A stretch of DNA of 58,914 nt, from positions 1 to 58,914 of the forward strand of contig NZ_LABY01000095.1 in the NCBI RefSeq assembly GCF_001043975.1. The letters run 5' to 3'. A model generated the notes under the pieces. The model was given only the letters and a program-made list of their open reading frames with translations. It made no database searches and was not told the DNA's origin. Of the stretch, positions 26,108 through 36,525 are shown in pieces. The stretch comes from Methylobacterium variabile. Lineage in GTDB: Bacteria; Pseudomonadota; Alphaproteobacteria; Rhizobiales; Beijerinckiaceae. A program made the translations under genes and the position numbers. Position 1 is the stretch's first letter. Each line of letters begins with the position of its first letter.

Positions 26108-26959
26108 TCAGCGTCCCTTGGCGCTGCGGCGGTAGAAGCCGTCGACCTGGGCCTGGGCCTCCGCCCGGTCCCGCTCGTTGGCGGCCGCCATCGCCTGCTC
26201 CTGCAAGGCGACGATCCACTGGTCCTTCGGCCCCTCGGCGGCGTCGCGGGCGAGCGTCAGCCAGGCGAGGCCGCGGGCGCGCTGCACCGTGACGCCCTGG
26301 CCGTTGATCAGGAGCTGGCCGAGCAGGGCCTGGGCGGCCGGATGCCCCTTCTCGGCGGCGAGGTTGAACCAGCGCGCCGCCTGCCGGGGATCCTGCTGCA
26401 CGCCGGTGCCGTCGAGGTAGAGGCGGGCGAGGTTGTACTGCGCGTTCGGGTCGCCGTAGTAGGTCGCCGCGTAGTTGAACATGTCGTAGGCACGCTCGAC
26501 GTTCGGGCGGACGTAGGAGCCCTTGATCCCGTCGAGGAAGTAGCGCCCGAGCGCCGTGAAGGCGCTCGACACCACGCCCGCATTGGGAGCCTCCGGGCCC
26601 TCGTCGGCGTTCTCGTCGGCGATCTTTGAGAAGAACTCGAACGCCTTGAGATCATCGTGCGGGACGCCGTCACCCTCCGCGTACATGCGGCCGAGCTTCC
26701 ACAGGGCCAGGGCGTGGCCCTGCCCCGCGGCGTATTCGAGGGCGCGGGCGGCACCCTCCTTGTCGCCCGCGTTGTAGTCGCGCATGCCCGTCCGCATCGC
26801 CTCGCGGGCGTTGCGGTAGCCTGTGGCCGCCGGCACCGGTGTCCGCACCGCCGCGTCGAGCGCAGCGGCGGGGCCGGCCCCGGCCATCACCAGGCCGAGG
26901 AGCGCGAGAAGGAGCCAGCGGCCCGCCCGGACGGGCAGGCCGGCCTCAGATATCCGCAT
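26108..26959 (-). CDS. exoR: ExoR-like periplasmic Sel1-repeat regulator
   Basis: The 283-residue exported protein has a signal peptide ([29 protein letters not shown]...) with likely cleavage near residue 34, then Sel1/TPR-like repeats: ARALEYAAGQGHALALWKLGRMYAEGDGV, AYDMFNYAATYYGDPNAQYNLARLYLDGTGV, AARWFNLAAEKGHPAAQALLGQLLINGQGV. Architecture, length and repeat wording match rhizobial ExoR, a periplasmic repressor of the ChvG/ExoS-ChvI two-component system that controls exopolysaccharide and motility. No chvGI genes are in the window. Its start codon lies inside the ilvD 3' end (14-base overlap), so translation is probably coupled to ilvD. Confidence 0.82.
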   Translation of the reverse strand: MRISEAGLPVRAGRWLLLALLGLVMAGAGPAAALDAAVRTPVPAATGYRNAREAMRTGMRDYNAGDKEGAARALEYAAGQGHALALWKLGRMYAEGDGVPHDDLKAFEFFSKIADENADEGPEAPNAGVVSSAFTALGRYFLDGIKGSYVRPNVERAYDMFNYAATYYGDPNAQYNLARLYLDGTGVQQDPRQAARWFNLAAEKGHPAAQALLGQLLINGQGVTVQRARGLAWLTLARDAAEGPKDQWIVALQEQAMAAANERDRAEAQAQVDGFYRRSAKGR

Positions 26960-28679
26960 AGGAGAGCGTCTCCTGGGCCCCGCCCGGATGCGTCACCGCG
27001 CCGGTCACCGCCGGGCCGACGGTCTGCGCGTACTTCCACAGGTAGCCCGAGGTCGAATCGTTGGCTCGCGGCTGCCAGGCCGCGCGGCGCTGGGCGAGCT
27101 CGTCATCCGTGAGGTCGACCGAGAGCGTGCCCTGGATCGCGTCGATGCGGATGATGTCGCCGTCCTTGAGGAGGCCGATCGGGCCGCCCACCGCCGCCTC
27201 CGGGCCGACATGGCCGATGCAGAAGCCGCGGGTGGCGCCCGAGAAGCGCCCGTCGGTGATGAGCGCCACCTTGTCGCCCATGCCCTGGCCGTAGAGGGCG
27301 GCGGTGGTCGCCAGCATCTCGCGCATGCCGGGGCCACCGCGCGGGCCCTCGTAGCGGATCACCAGGACCTCGCCCTCCTTGTAGGTGCGGTTCTTCACCG
27401 CCTCGAAGCAGGCCTCCTCGTTGTCGAAGACCCGGGCGGGGCCGGCGAACGTCTGCTTCTCCGGCGGCATGCCGGCAACCTTCACGATCGCGCCCTCGGG
27501 GGCGAGATTGCCCTTGAGGCCGACGACGCCGCCGGTCGCGGTGATCGGCTGGCTCGAGGGGCGCACCACGTCCTGGTTGGCGTTCCAGGATACCTTGGCG
27601 AGGTTCTCGGCGATGGTGCGGCCGGTGACCGTCATGCAGTCGCCGTGCAGGAAGCCGCCGTCGAGCAGCGTCTTCATCAGGAGCGGGATGCCGCCGACCT
27701 CGAACAGGTCCTTGGCGACGTAGCGCCCGCCGGGCTTCAGGTCGGCGATGTAGGGCGTGCGCTTGAAGATCTCGGCGACGTCGAACAGGTCGAATTCGAT
27801 GCCGCATTCATGGGCGATCGCCGGCAGGTGGAGCGCTGCGTTGGTCGAGCCGCCGGAGGCCGCCACCACGGTCGCGGCGTTCTCGAGCGCCTTGCGGGTG
27901 ACGATGTCGCGCGGGCGGATGTTCTTGGCGAGCAGCTCCATCACCATCTCGCCGGCGGTGGCGCAGAACCGGTCGCGGATCTCGTAAGGCGCCGGGGCGC
28001 CGGCCGAATAGGGGAGCGCCAGGCCGATCGCCTCGGAGACGGTCGCCATGGTGTTGGCGGTGAACTGCGCGCCGCAGGCGCCGGCCGACGGGCAGGCGAC
28101 CTGCTCCAGCTCCTCGAGGTCGTCGTCGCTCATCGCGCCGACCGAGTGCTTGCCGACCGCCTCGAACAGGTCCTGGATGGTGACCGGCTGGCCTCGGAAG
28201 GTGCCGGGCAGGATCGAGCCGCCGTAGATGAAGACGGAGGGCACGTTGAGGCGCACCATCGCCATCATCATGCCGGGCAGGGACTTGTCGCAGCCGGCGA
28301 GCCCGACGAGCGCGTCGTAGGCGTGGCCGCGCATGGTGAGTTCCACCGAGTCGGCGATCACCTCGCGGGACGGCAGCGAGGCGCGCATGCCGCGATGGCC
28401 CATGGCGATGCCGTCGGTGACCGTGATGGTGCAGAACTCGCGCGGGGTGCCGCCGGCGGCGGCGACGCCCTTCTTCACCGCCTGCGCCTGGCGCATCAGC
28501 GAGATGTTGCAGGGCGCCGCCTCGTTCCAGCACGAGGCCACGCCGATCAGCGGCTGGTGGATCTGCTCGCGGGTGAGACCCATGGCGTACAGGTACGAGC
28601 GATGCGGCGCGCGGTCCGGACCCTCGGTCACGTAGCGGCTGGGCAGCTTCGATTTGTCGGTGGTGTGACGCGCGTCCAT
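26946..28679 (-). CDS. ilvD: Dihydroxy-acid dehydratase
   Basis: IlvD dehydrates 2,3-dihydroxy-3-methylbutanoate and its methylpentanoate homolog to the keto acids that precede valine and isoleucine. The 577-residue protein carries the three iron-sulfur Cys segments [29 protein letters not shown] and [16 protein letters not shown], and the C-terminal [20 protein letters not shown]. The frame is open upstream to 28838, but homology begins at [17 protein letters not shown] (28679), preceded by GGGACAGGG. It is probably co-transcribed with the overlapping exoR-like gene. Confidence 0.97.
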   Translation of the reverse strand: MDARHTTDKSKLPSRYVTEGPDRAPHRSYLYAMGLTREQIHQPLIGVASCWNEAAPCNISLMRQAQAVKKGVAAAGGTPREFCTITVTDGIAMGHRGMRASLPSREVIADSVELTMRGHAYDALVGLAGCDKSLPGMMMAMVRLNVPSVFIYGGSILPGTFRGQPVTIQDLFEAVGKHSVGAMSDDDLEELEQVACPSAGACGAQFTANTMATVSEAIGLALPYSAGAPAPYEIRDRFCATAGEMVMELLAKNIRPRDIVTRKALENAATVVAASGGSTNAALHLPAIAHECGIEFDLFDVAEIFKRTPYIADLKPGGRYVAKDLFEVGGIPLLMKTLLDGGFLHGDCMTVTGRTIAENLAKVSWNANQDVVRPSSQPITATGGVVGLKGNLAPEGAIVKVAGMPPEKQTFAGPARVFDNEEACFEAVKNRTYKEGEVLVIRYEGPRGGPGMREMLATTAALYGQGMGDKVALITDGRFSGATRGFCIGHVGPEAAVGGPIGLLKDGDIIRIDAIQGTLSVDLTDDELAQRRAAWQPRANDSTSGYLWKYAQTVGPAVTGAVTHPGGAQETLSYADI

Positions 28680-29248
28680 GGCCCTGTCCCGTACCCGTAG
28701 TTTCTTGAAAGGCCGGTTTTTCCCCGGTCCCGCTCCCTGCGCCGTCCCGGGACGGCTCACGCGAAACGACCCCGTGAGGGTCAATCCGCCAGCGCTGCCC
28801 GCGATCCCGGGGAACCCGGAAACACCGCGATAAATCACTGTGGGGACAGTCGTTTAACGTGGCCGTTGAGGTGCCGCCGGTTTATGGCGGGAACGCGGCG
28901 GAGCAAGGTGCGGTCTGGGGCAAACCTGGGATGCTTTCAGGGTGTTGCGACCCCGCCACAGCTAAGCTTGCGGGGAAGATCTGACATGCGATGCGGCCGG
29001 CCGGCGGCATGGCTGGGAGAGTGGCGGTTCTTTGTGCCCGGGGTGAGGCGCGGGCCGCACCGGAATGTGGCTCGCGGGGGCCGGCGTGCTGCGACCACGC
29101 GGGTACGAGCGCGATGCTTCACGTCGTTCCGGGCAGTGAATTGTCAGGTGGCGTTTACCACGGCGCAGGGTCATCCCGGGGCCGCGAAAGCGGAGCCCGG
29201 GATCCAGAGCCGCAGATGGTGCAGAACGAAGCGGAACGCGGCCCGCCC
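28680..29248. other. Intergenic region with a palindromic repeat
   Basis: This noncoding stretch lies between ilvD and the metallopeptidase gene. It carries a REP-like palindrome at 29173-29203 and a small inverted repeat ACTGT-GGGG-ACAGT at 28837-28850 upstream of ilvD. A plus-strand open frame (28866-29345) is Arg/Gly-rich and crosses the repeat, so I treat it as noncoding. Confidence 0.6.
29173..29203. repeat. REP-like palindrome
   Basis: ATCCCGGGGCCGC - GAAA - GCGGAGCCCGGGAT forms a hairpin with one unpaired A. It is flanked by GTC on the left and CCAGAGCCGC on the right. The core is similar to the elements at 7856-7905 and 6319-6422. It lies just beyond the 3' end of the metallopeptidase gene. 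Confidence 0.8.
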
Positions 29249-30409
29249 TCACGCCGAGCGCGGCGCCGCCACCCGGTGGCGCAGGCCGGCGATCACCGCC
29301 CGCAGGGTGCCGAGGTCGGCCTCGGGCGCGTCGGTGCGGGCGTAGATGCGATCGTGCACGAAGGACAGCTTGCCGATCGTCGCCGGGGTCATCCGGAAGG
29401 GGTAGAGGTCGGGCTGGCCCATGCTGCGGTTGAGCGAGTTCATCGCGAAGGTGAGCGGCAGCCAGGCCTCGATCAGCTGGCCGAAATCCGGGCTGCGGTA
29501 GGGGTCGAAGTCGACCTTGGCGGAGAGCGAGATCGGGGCGTGCAGGGCGGGCCCGCTCTGGAGCTTGGGCTGCACCCGCACCCCGAACTGGCTCGCGGTC
29601 TCGAGCGTGTCGACGATGTGCATGTAGTGCGCCCAGGTCTCGGCGAAGTCCTCCCAGGGGTGGGAGGTGGCGTAGGCCGACACGAAGGTCTCCTGCCAGC
29701 CTTCTTCCGGGCCGTGGGCATAGTGGCGCTGGAGCGCCGCGCCGTAATCGGCCCGCTCGTCGCCGAACACCGCGCGGAACGCCTCGAGGCAGGGATCGGC
29801 GCGCACCAGCACGTTCCAGAAATAGTGCCCGATCTCGTGGCGGAAGTGTCCGAGCAGCGTGCGGTAGTGCTCGCCGAACTGCGTGCGCCGACGCTCGCGC
29901 TCGACGTCGTCGGCCTCCGCGATGTTGAGGGTGATGAGGCCGTTGTCGTGCCCGGTCAGCACCGGCGGGCCGATCAGGTAGGATTCCGCCGGGTCGACCA
30001 GGAAGTCGAAGGCGAGGCCGGCCGGGTCCTCCCGCCGCGAGGCGAGCGGCAGGCGCAGGCGCAGCATGGCGTAGAACAGCCGGCGCTTGGCGGCCTCGAC
30101 CTCGCGCCAGCGGGTCTGGTTCCAGGGGATCGAGAGGTCCGGCACCACCCGGTTGTGCCGGCAGGCGATGCAGTAGGTTTCGGGCGAGCCCGCCGGCACC
30201 AGCCAGTTGCAGCCCCCCGACTCGCGGTTGGCGCAGGGACGGTACTGCCGGCGCGGGTCGGCGAGGCCGCGCCAGCGCGCGCCCGCCTTGAGCAGGGCCG
30301 TCATGTCGGCGAGCTCGGGGTCGTAGCCGAGGCGGCACTCGCAGCTCTCGCACGCGTCGGCTTCGAAATGGGCCGGCTGGGCGCAGGCCTGGCACTGGAA
30401 GATCTTCAT
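29249..30409 (-). CDS. Zinc-ribbon, zinc-dependent metallopeptidase (DUF2248-type)
   Basis: The 386-residue cytoplasmic protein starts with Cys-rich zinc-ribbon motifs (MKIFQCQACAQPAHFEADACESCECRLGYD; then CANRESGGCNW and YCIACRHN). Its peptidase domain has the gluzincin motif HEIGHYFW (His191, Glu192, His195) and the conserved downstream segment WEDFAETWAHYMHIVDTLETA, which probably supplies the third ligand. This family recurs beside transglutaminase/ATP-grasp/alpha-E clusters in proteobacteria, exactly as here, where it diverges from that operon. It probably cleaves a product or target of the cluster; no substrate is known. The start is placed at the zinc ribbon. Confidence 0.88.
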   Translation of the reverse strand: MKIFQCQACAQPAHFEADACESCECRLGYDPELADMTALLKAGARWRGLADPRRQYRPCANRESGGCNWLVPAGSPETYCIACRHNRVVPDLSIPWNQTRWREVEAAKRRLFYAMLRLRLPLASRREDPAGLAFDFLVDPAESYLIGPPVLTGHDNGLITLNIAEADDVERERRRTQFGEHYRTLLGHFRHEIGHYFWNVLVRADPCLEAFRAVFGDERADYGAALQRHYAHGPEEGWQETFVSAYATSHPWEDFAETWAHYMHIVDTLETASQFGVRVQPKLQSGPALHAPISLSAKVDFDPYRSPDFGQLIEAWLPLTFAMNSLNRSMGQPDLYPFRMTPATIGKLSFVHDRIYARTDAPEADLGTLRAVIAGLRHRVAAPRSA

Positions 30410-30705
30410 CGAGCGTCTCGCCCGCGGGGTGCCGCGGGCGAGACGCCCGGGCGGAACCCGGCGGGTCCTGGCCTCACCAAGGGGTTTGACCAGCTGGAAG
30501 TTCCGCCGGCGGCGGCACGGGACTTGCCTCATTTTTTCGCCGTGCCGCCCGGGACGAGGCCATCCGATGACCTAGCGACAAGCGACCCGGTTCGCACCCC
30601 GACGCCGCGGCTGACGCGGACCCGCCCGCCGTGTAGAACCCACGGGACGCGCGGGACAGGCCGGCGGACGCACAAGTCTCACCCAGCAGAAGGTTCGGAG
30701 TCGTC
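30410..30705. promoter_or_regulatory. Divergent regulatory region with a long-arm hairpin
   Basis: This 296-base region separates the metallopeptidase from the transglutaminase operon and should hold both promoters. It contains a perfect 10-bp inverted repeat, GGCGGCACGG (30511-30520) and CCGTGCCGCC (30540-30549), around a 19-base loop holding a T-run. I could not define -35/-10 boxes with confidence. Confidence 0.5.
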
Positions 30706-33700
30706 GTGTCGATCAAGGCTGCCCTGCACCACGTCACGTCCTACACCTACGACCGGTCGATCTCCCTCGGGCCGCAGGTGATCCGCCTGCGGCCGGCGCC
30801 GCACACGCGCACCCGGATCGAGAGCTACGCCCTCAAGGTCACGCCGGCGAACCACTTCGTGAACTGGCAGCAGGATCCCAACGGCAACTGGCTCGCCCGG
30901 CTAGTCTTCCCCGAGAAGACGACGGAGTTCCGGATCGAGGTCGACCTCGTCGCCGACATGGCGGTGATCAACCCGTTCGACTTCTTCGTCGAGGACTACG
31001 CCCAGACCCGGCCCTTCGCCTACCCGGATGACCTGAAGGCGGAGCTCGCGCCCTACCTGGCGGTCGAGGCGGGCGGGCCGGAGATCGACGCCCTGATGGC
31101 GCGGCTGCCGGACGAGCCCAGCACCGTGCAGTTCCTGGTCGCGCTGAACGCGCTGGTGCGCGATTCCGTGAACTACGTCGTGCGGATGGAGCCGGGGGTG
31201 CAGACCCCCGCCGAGACGCTCGCCAAGGGCAGCGGCTCGTGCCGCGACTCCGCTTGGCTGATGGTGCAGGTGCTGCGCCGCCTCGGCCTCGCCGCCCGCT
31301 TCGTCTCCGGCTACCTGCTCCAGCTCGTGCCCGACACGACCGCCGTGGACGGGCCCGCCGGCACCTCCACCGACTTCACGGATCTCCACGCCTGGGCCGA
31401 GGCCTACGTGCCGGGCGCCGGCTGGATCGGGCTCGACGCCACCTCGGGCCTGCTCTGCGGCGAGGGTCACATCCCGCTGGCGGCCACGCCGCATTACCGC
31501 TCGGCGGCGCCGATCGCCGGCCTCGCCGATCCGGCGGAGGTCACCTTCGGCTTCGAGATGCACGTGACCCGCGTCGCCGAGGCGCCCCGGGTGACGAAGC
31601 CGTTCTCGGACGAGGCCTGGACCGCCCTCGACGCGCTGGGCGACCGGATCGACCGCGACCTCGCCGAGCAGGACGTGCGCCTGACCATGGGCGGCGAGCC
31701 GACCTTCGTGTCGGTCGACGACTTCGAATCCCCTGAGTGGAACGCCGCCGCGGTCGGGCCGACGAAGCGGGGCCTGGCCGACCAGCTGATCCGCCGCCTG
31801 CGCGAGCGCTTCGGCCCCGGCGGCTTCCTGCATTACGGCCAGGGCAAGTGGTACCCGGGCGAGAGCCTGCCGCGCTGGGCCTTCGCGCTCTACTGGCGCA
31901 AGGACGGCGAGCCGGTCTGGCGCGACCCCGCCCTCATCGCCGGCGAGACCGGCCCGCGCGAGGCCGGCATCAAGGACGCCGAGGCCGTCGTCCACGGCCT
32001 CGCCCGCCGCCTCGGCCTCGACGCCTACGTGCAGCCGGTCTTCGAGGATCCCGAGTACTGGGAGCGCAAGGCCGCGGAGCTGCCGGTCAACGTCACGCCG
32101 CTCAAGCCCATGGTCGGCGACGAGGAATCGCAGGGGCGCATGGCCCGGGTGTTCACCCGCGGGCTCGAGACGGCGGTCGGCTACGTGCTGCCGCTCGCCA
32201 ACCTGGCGGTCGGCCCCGAGCGGTACTGGGTCTCGGAGGCCTGGCAGCTCAAGCGCGGCGCGATCTACCTGGTGCCGGGCGATTCGCCGGCGGGCTTCCG
32301 CCTGCCGCTCGCCTCGCTGCCGTTCGTGCCGCCGAGCTCCTACCCCTACTACGCGCCCCAGGATCCCCTGGAGCAGCGCGGCGCGCTCCAATCCGGCACC
32401 GCACCGCAGCGCACCAAGGCCCCGGTGGGCGTGGCGGTGCGCACGGCGCTGGCGGTCGAGCCGCGGGACGGGGTACTCTGCGTGTTCATGCCGCCGGTCG
32501 AGCGGGCGGACGAGTATCTGGCGCTCCTCGCGATCCTCGAGGAGGCCGCGGCCGAGATCGGCCAGCCGCTCCACGTCGAGGGCTACGAGCCGCCCTTCGA
32601 CCCGCGCCTGTCCGTGGTCAAGGTCACGCCCGATCCCGGCGTGATCGAGGTCAACGTGCAGCCGGCCAAGAGCTGGCGCGAGGCGGTGGAGATCACCACC
32701 GGCCTCTACGCCGATGCCCGCCAGACCCGGCTCGGCGCGCAGAAGTTCATGATCGACGGGCGCCACACCGGCACCGGCGGCGGCAACCACGTCGTGCTCG
32801 GCGGCCCGACCCCGGCCGACTCGCCGTTCCTGCGCCGGCCGGACCTCCTGAAGAGCCTGGTCCTGTACTGGCAGCGCCACCCGTCGCTGTCCTACCTGTT
32901 CTCGGGCCTCTATGTCGGCCCGACCAGCCAGGCGCCGCGCATGGACGAGGCGCGCCACGACGGGCTCTACGAGCTCGAGATCGCGCTCGCCCAGGTGCCG
33001 CCCCCGAATGGTCCGGAGGTGCCGCTCTGGCTCGTCGACCGGCTCTTCCGCAACATCCTCACCGACGTCACCGGCAACACCCACCGGGCCGAGATCTGCA
33101 TCGACAAGCTCTACTCGCCGGACGGCCCGACCGGGCGCCTCGGCCTCCTGGAGTTCCGCTCGTTCGAGATGCCGCCCGAGGCCCGCATGAGCCTCGCCCA
33201 GCAGCTGCTCCTGCGCGCCCTCGTCGCCTGGCTGTGGCGCGAGCCGCAGGAGGGCGGCTTCGTGCGCTGGGGCACGGCTCTGCACGACCGCTTCATGCTG
33301 CCCCACTTCCTGTGGGAGGATTTCCAGGCGGTGCTGGGCGACCTTGGCCGCGCCGGCTACGCCTTCGACCCGGCCTGGTACGAGGCGCAGGCTGAGTTCC
33401 GCTTCCCGCGCTACGGCGAGGTCGAGCGCGGCGGCGTGAGGCTCGAGCTGCGCCAGGCCCTCGAGCCCTGGCACGTGCTCGGTGAGGAGGGCGCCATCGG
33501 CGGCACGGTGCGCTACGTCGATTCCTCGGTGGAGCGCCTTCAGGTCAAGGTGTCCGGCTACGTGCCGAGCCGCCACGTCGTCACCTGCAACGGACGGCGC
33601 CTGCCGATGACCGACACGGGTCGCTCGGGCGAGGCGGTGGCGGGCCTGCGCTTCAAGGCCTGGCAGCCGGCCTCGGCCCTGCACCCGACGATTCCCGTCC

Positions 33701-33951
33701 ACGCGCCGCTGACCTTCGACGTGCTCGACACCTGGAGCGGGCGGTCGCTGGGCGGCTGCGTCTACCACGTCGCCCATCCGGGCGGGCGCAACTACGAGAC
33801 CTTCCCGGTCAACACCTACGAGGCCGAGGGGCGGCGCCTCGCCCGCTTCCAGGAGAACGGCCACACCCCGGGCCGGGTGAGCCCACCGCCGGAGGAGCCG
33901 CGGCGCGAGTTCCCGCTGACCCTCGACCTGCGCACGCCCGCGCCCCGATGA
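30706..33951 (+). CDS. Transglutaminase-like / DUF2126 protein
   Basis: The 1081-residue protein starts at a GTG preceded by AAGG-N3-GGAG. Residues 1-290 form a bacterial transglutaminase-like cysteine peptidase with its N-terminal beta domain ([30 protein letters not shown]) and a complete triad: Cys179 in [11 protein letters not shown], His228 in [10 protein letters not shown] and Asp244 in IGLDATSG. The rest is DUF2126, with segments such as [61 protein letters not shown] and [16 protein letters not shown], which comparative genomics relates to glutamine-synthetase/GCS-type amidoligases. It may both ligate and cleave amide bonds. It overlaps the next gene by four bases. Confidence 0.93.
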   Translation: MSIKAALHHVTSYTYDRSISLGPQVIRLRPAPHTRTRIESYALKVTPANHFVNWQQDPNGNWLARLVFPEKTTEFRIEVDLVADMAVINPFDFFVEDYAQTRPFAYPDDLKAELAPYLAVEAGGPEIDALMARLPDEPSTVQFLVALNALVRDSVNYVVRMEPGVQTPAETLAKGSGSCRDSAWLMVQVLRRLGLAARFVSGYLLQLVPDTTAVDGPAGTSTDFTDLHAWAEAYVPGAGWIGLDATSGLLCGEGHIPLAATPHYRSAAPIAGLADPAEVTFGFEMHVTRVAEAPRVTKPFSDEAWTALDALGDRIDRDLAEQDVRLTMGGEPTFVSVDDFESPEWNAAAVGPTKRGLADQLIRRLRERFGPGGFLHYGQGKWYPGESLPRWAFALYWRKDGEPVWRDPALIAGETGPREAGIKDAEAVVHGLARRLGLDAYVQPVFEDPEYWERKAAELPVNVTPLKPMVGDEESQGRMARVFTRGLETAVGYVLPLANLAVGPERYWVSEAWQLKRGAIYLVPGDSPAGFRLPLASLPFVPPSSYPYYAPQDPLEQRGALQSGTAPQRTKAPVGVAVRTALAVEPRDGVLCVFMPPVERADEYLALLAILEEAAAEIGQPLHVEGYEPPFDPRLSVVKVTPDPGVIEVNVQPAKSWREAVEITTGLYADARQTRLGAQKFMIDGRHTGTGGGNHVVLGGPTPADSPFLRRPDLLKSLVLYWQRHPSLSYLFSGLYVGPTSQAPRMDEARHDGLYELEIALAQVPPPNGPEVPLWLVDRLFRNILTDVTGNTHRAEICIDKLYSPDGPTGRLGLLEFRSFEMPPEARMSLAQQLLLRALVAWLWREPQEGGFVRWGTALHDRFMLPHFLWEDFQAVLGDLGRAGYAFDPAWYEAQAEFRFPRYGEVERGGVRLELRQALEPWHVLGEEGAIGGTVRYVDSSVERLQVKVSGYVPSRHVVTCNGRRLPMTDTGRSGEAVAGLRFKAWQPASALHPTIPVHAPLTFDVLDTWSGRSLGGCVYHVAHPGGRNYETFPVNTYEAEGRRLARFQENGHTPGRVSPPPEEPRREFPLTLDLRTPAPR

Positions 33952-36512
33952 GCGAGGTCCTGGCGGGCGAGGTCATGTCAGGCAAGGCCTTCTCGGCGGG
34001 CGAGGCCCCGGCGGGGACGGATGCGGCGCCGGCCGGGGACGGGCCGGCGGAGCGGCTGGCGCGCTGGACCGCCGGCTACGCTGCCCTGCCGGGTCTGCCG
34101 GACGAGCTGGTCTCGGCCGACGGCACCTTGCGCCCGGCCTGGGACCGGTTCCTGCACCGCCTCGCCGGGCTGCCGGATTGCGAGATCGCGGCCCGCCTCG
34201 CGGCGTCCGGGCGGCACATCCACGACACCGGCATCGCCTACCGCGCCTACGGCGAGGCGACCGAGCGCGACTGGCCGGTCGGTGCGCTGCCGCTCCTGAT
34301 CGAGGGGGCGGAGTGGCAGGCGATCGCCGCCGGGGTGGCGCAACGCGCAGAGCTGCTCGAGGCAATCCTGACCGACCTCTACGGCGAGGGGGCGCTCGCC
34401 CGCGCCGGCCTGCTGCCCGCCGCCGCCGCGGCGGGCGATCCGGAGTTCCTGCGGCCCCTCGTCGGCGTGGCGCCCCCGGGCGGGCGCCACCTGCATTTCT
34501 ACGCCGCCGATCTCGGCCGCGGGCCCGACGGGACCTGGCGGGTGCTCGCCGACCGTACCCAGGCGCCGTCCGGCGCCGGCCACGCCCTGGAGAACCGCCT
34601 GGTCATGGCCCGGGCCCTGCCGGAGGTCTACGGCGCCCTCGACGTCGAGCGCCTGGCCCCGTTCTTCCAGGCTTTTCGCGATGGCCTCGCCGCCGCCGCG
34701 GTCCGGGCCGAGCCGCGCATCGGGCTGATGTCCTCGGGCCCCTACAGCGACACCTACGTCGAGCAGGCGGTGCTCGCCCGCTACCTCGGCCTCGCCCTCG
34801 TTGAGGGCGACGACCTCCTGGTGCGCGACCGCCTCGTCTTCATCCGCACGGTCGCGGGGCTGAAGCGGGTCGACGTGCTCTGGCGCCGCATCGACGGCGA
34901 TTTCGTCGACCCGCTCGAACTCAATCCCACCTCCCGCCTCGGTGCCCCCGGCCTCGTCGAGGCCCTGCGGGACGGTGCCGTCGCGATGGGCAACATGCCC
35001 GGCACCGGCCTCGTCGAGAGCGCCTGGCTCGCCGCCTCGCTGCCGGCCCTGTGCGAGCGGCTGCTCGGGGAGGCGCTGCGCCTGCCCGGCCTGCCGACCT
35101 GGTGGTGCGGCGACCCCGAGCAGCGCGCGACGGTGCTGGAGCGGTTCGACTCCCTGGCGTTCCGGCCCGCGGCGGCGCCGGCGCAGGGGGCCTTCACCAG
35201 CCGGGCCTTCGGCGAGGGCCGCGACGCGGCCGAGACCGAGCGCCTGCGCGGGGTGCTGCGCGACCGGCCCGGCGACCTCGTCGCCCACGAGCCGGTCCGG
35301 CTCTCCACCGCCCCGGTCTGGGACGGGACGCGGCTCGTGCCGCGCCCCTTCGTGCTCAGGGTCTTCGCCGCCGCGACGCCCGAGGGCTGGCGGGTGATGC
35401 CCGGCGGGTTCTGCCGCATCTCCGAGAGCCCGGACGTGCGCCCGGTGGCGATGGGGGCGGGCGTGCGCGCCGCCGACGTCTGGGTGCTCGCCGCGGGCTC
35501 CACCGCCGCGCAAGCGAGCCTGCTGCCGCCGGGCGACCGGGTCGCGGTGCGCCGGGTGCCCGGCCTGCTGCCGAGCCGGGCGGCCGACAACCTGTTCTGG
35601 CTCGGCCGCCACCTCGAGCGGGCCGAGGCGGTGATCCGCCTGACCGCCTGCCTGCTCGACGGCGCCGGAGCCGTCTCGATGGCCGAGGAGGACCGGGCCA
35701 CCTCGGCCCGCATCCGCTCCCTGCTGCACGCCTGGGGCGCCGTGCCCTCGGCCGAGGGCACCGCGGCGGGCCTCGCCCACCACGCCCTCTCGGACGGCGG
35801 CCAGTGGGGCTCCGGGCTCAGCCACGCCCTCTCGGCCCGGCGCAACGCCTCGGCCCTGCGCGAGCGCCTCTCGGGCGAGACCTGGCGGGCCCTGAGCGCC
35901 CTGCTGGCCGCGCTGGAGGCGCCGGCCGAGAGCCCCGAATCCGAAGCCGCCCTCCTCGACCGGGCCGAGCGCGCCCTCTCGCTCACCGCGGCGCTCGCGG
36001 GCCTTGCCCAGGAGAACATGAACCGGGCCGGCGGCTTCGCCTTCGTCGACATGGGCCGGCGGGTCGAGCGGGCGGTCAACGCCTGCCGCTTCGCCCTCGA
36101 GTTCGGCGGGGCCGGCGCCAGCACCGACGACCTCGGCGTGCTGCTCGACCTCGTCGATTCCCGCATCTCCTACGGCGCCCGCTACATCCTCGGGGTGGCC
36201 CTGGCGCCGGTGCGCGACATGGTGCTGCTCGACCCCTACAACCCGCGCTCCGTCGCCTTCCAGGTCGAGCGGCTGGCCGAGCGCCTGGCCGGCCTGCCGT
36301 CCCTGCGCCAGGACGGGATGGCGGAGGCGCCGGTGCGCCTCGTGGCGGGCCTGTCGGGCGAGATCGCCGGGGCGGAGGCCGGCACCCTGCCACTCGACAC
36401 TGTGGCGGCCTGGGAGATGCGCCTGTGGGATATCGCCGAGGCGATCGGTGCCCGCTACTTCCCGGGCGGGTCGGATGCCGCCCGGCCCGAAACCCTCGCC
36501 ACCCTGGCGTGA
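33948..36512 (+). CDS. Circularly permuted ATP-grasp plus alpha-E protein
   Basis: The 854-residue protein fuses two domains that are often separate genes. The first (about residues 90-510) is a circularly permuted ATP-grasp ligase with [52 protein letters not shown] and [14 protein letters not shown]. The second (about 545-840) is the all-helical alpha-E domain with its Glu-Arg motifs: [25 protein letters not shown] and [20 protein letters not shown]-grasp enzymes make amide bonds by way of acyl phosphates, so a peptide or aminoacyl ligase role is inferred. It is translationally coupled to the upstream transglutaminase (ATGA). The N-terminal 40 residues are low complexity, so the start could be slightly downstream. 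Confidence 0.92.
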   Translation: MSEVLAGEVMSGKAFSAGEAPAGTDAAPAGDGPAERLARWTAGYAALPGLPDELVSADGTLRPAWDRFLHRLAGLPDCEIAARLAASGRHIHDTGIAYRAYGEATERDWPVGALPLLIEGAEWQAIAAGVAQRAELLEAILTDLYGEGALARAGLLPAAAAAGDPEFLRPLVGVAPPGGRHLHFYAADLGRGPDGTWRVLADRTQAPSGAGHALENRLVMARALPEVYGALDVERLAPFFQAFRDGLAAAAVRAEPRIGLMSSGPYSDTYVEQAVLARYLGLALVEGDDLLVRDRLVFIRTVAGLKRVDVLWRRIDGDFVDPLELNPTSRLGAPGLVEALRDGAVAMGNMPGTGLVESAWLAASLPALCERLLGEALRLPGLPTWWCGDPEQRATVLERFDSLAFRPAAAPAQGAFTSRAFGEGRDAAETERLRGVLRDRPGDLVAHEPVRLSTAPVWDGTRLVPRPFVLRVFAAATPEGWRVMPGGFCRISESPDVRPVAMGAGVRAADVWVLAAGSTAAQASLLPPGDRVAVRRVPGLLPSRAADNLFWLGRHLERAEAVIRLTACLLDGAGAVSMAEEDRATSARIRSLLHAWGAVPSAEGTAAGLAHHALSDGGQWGSGLSHALSARRNASALRERLSGETWRALSALLAALEAPAESPESEAALLDRAERALSLTAALAGLAQENMNRAGGFAFVDMGRRVERAVNACRFALEFGGAGASTDDLGVLLDLVDSRISYGARYILGVALAPVRDMVLLDPYNPRSVAFQVERLAERLAGLPSLRQDGMAEAPVRLVAGLSGEIAGAEAGTLPLDTVAAWEMRLWDIAEAIGARYFPGGSDAARPETLATLA

Positions 36513-36525
36513 GCCCGCCTCACCG

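Noticed and set aside
26823..28700. 625-codon plus-strand open frame opposite ilvD
   Set aside because: ilvD on the minus strand is unambiguous; the plus-strand frame is a composition artefact.
28837..28850. ACTGT-GGGG-ACAGT inverted repeat upstream of ilvD
   Set aside because: A 5-4-5 repeat is expected by chance in a window this size; not called as an operator.
28866..29345. 159-codon plus-strand frame between ilvD and the metallopeptidase gene
   Set aside because: It runs through a REP-like palindrome into the metallopeptidase coding region and has no recognisable protein features.
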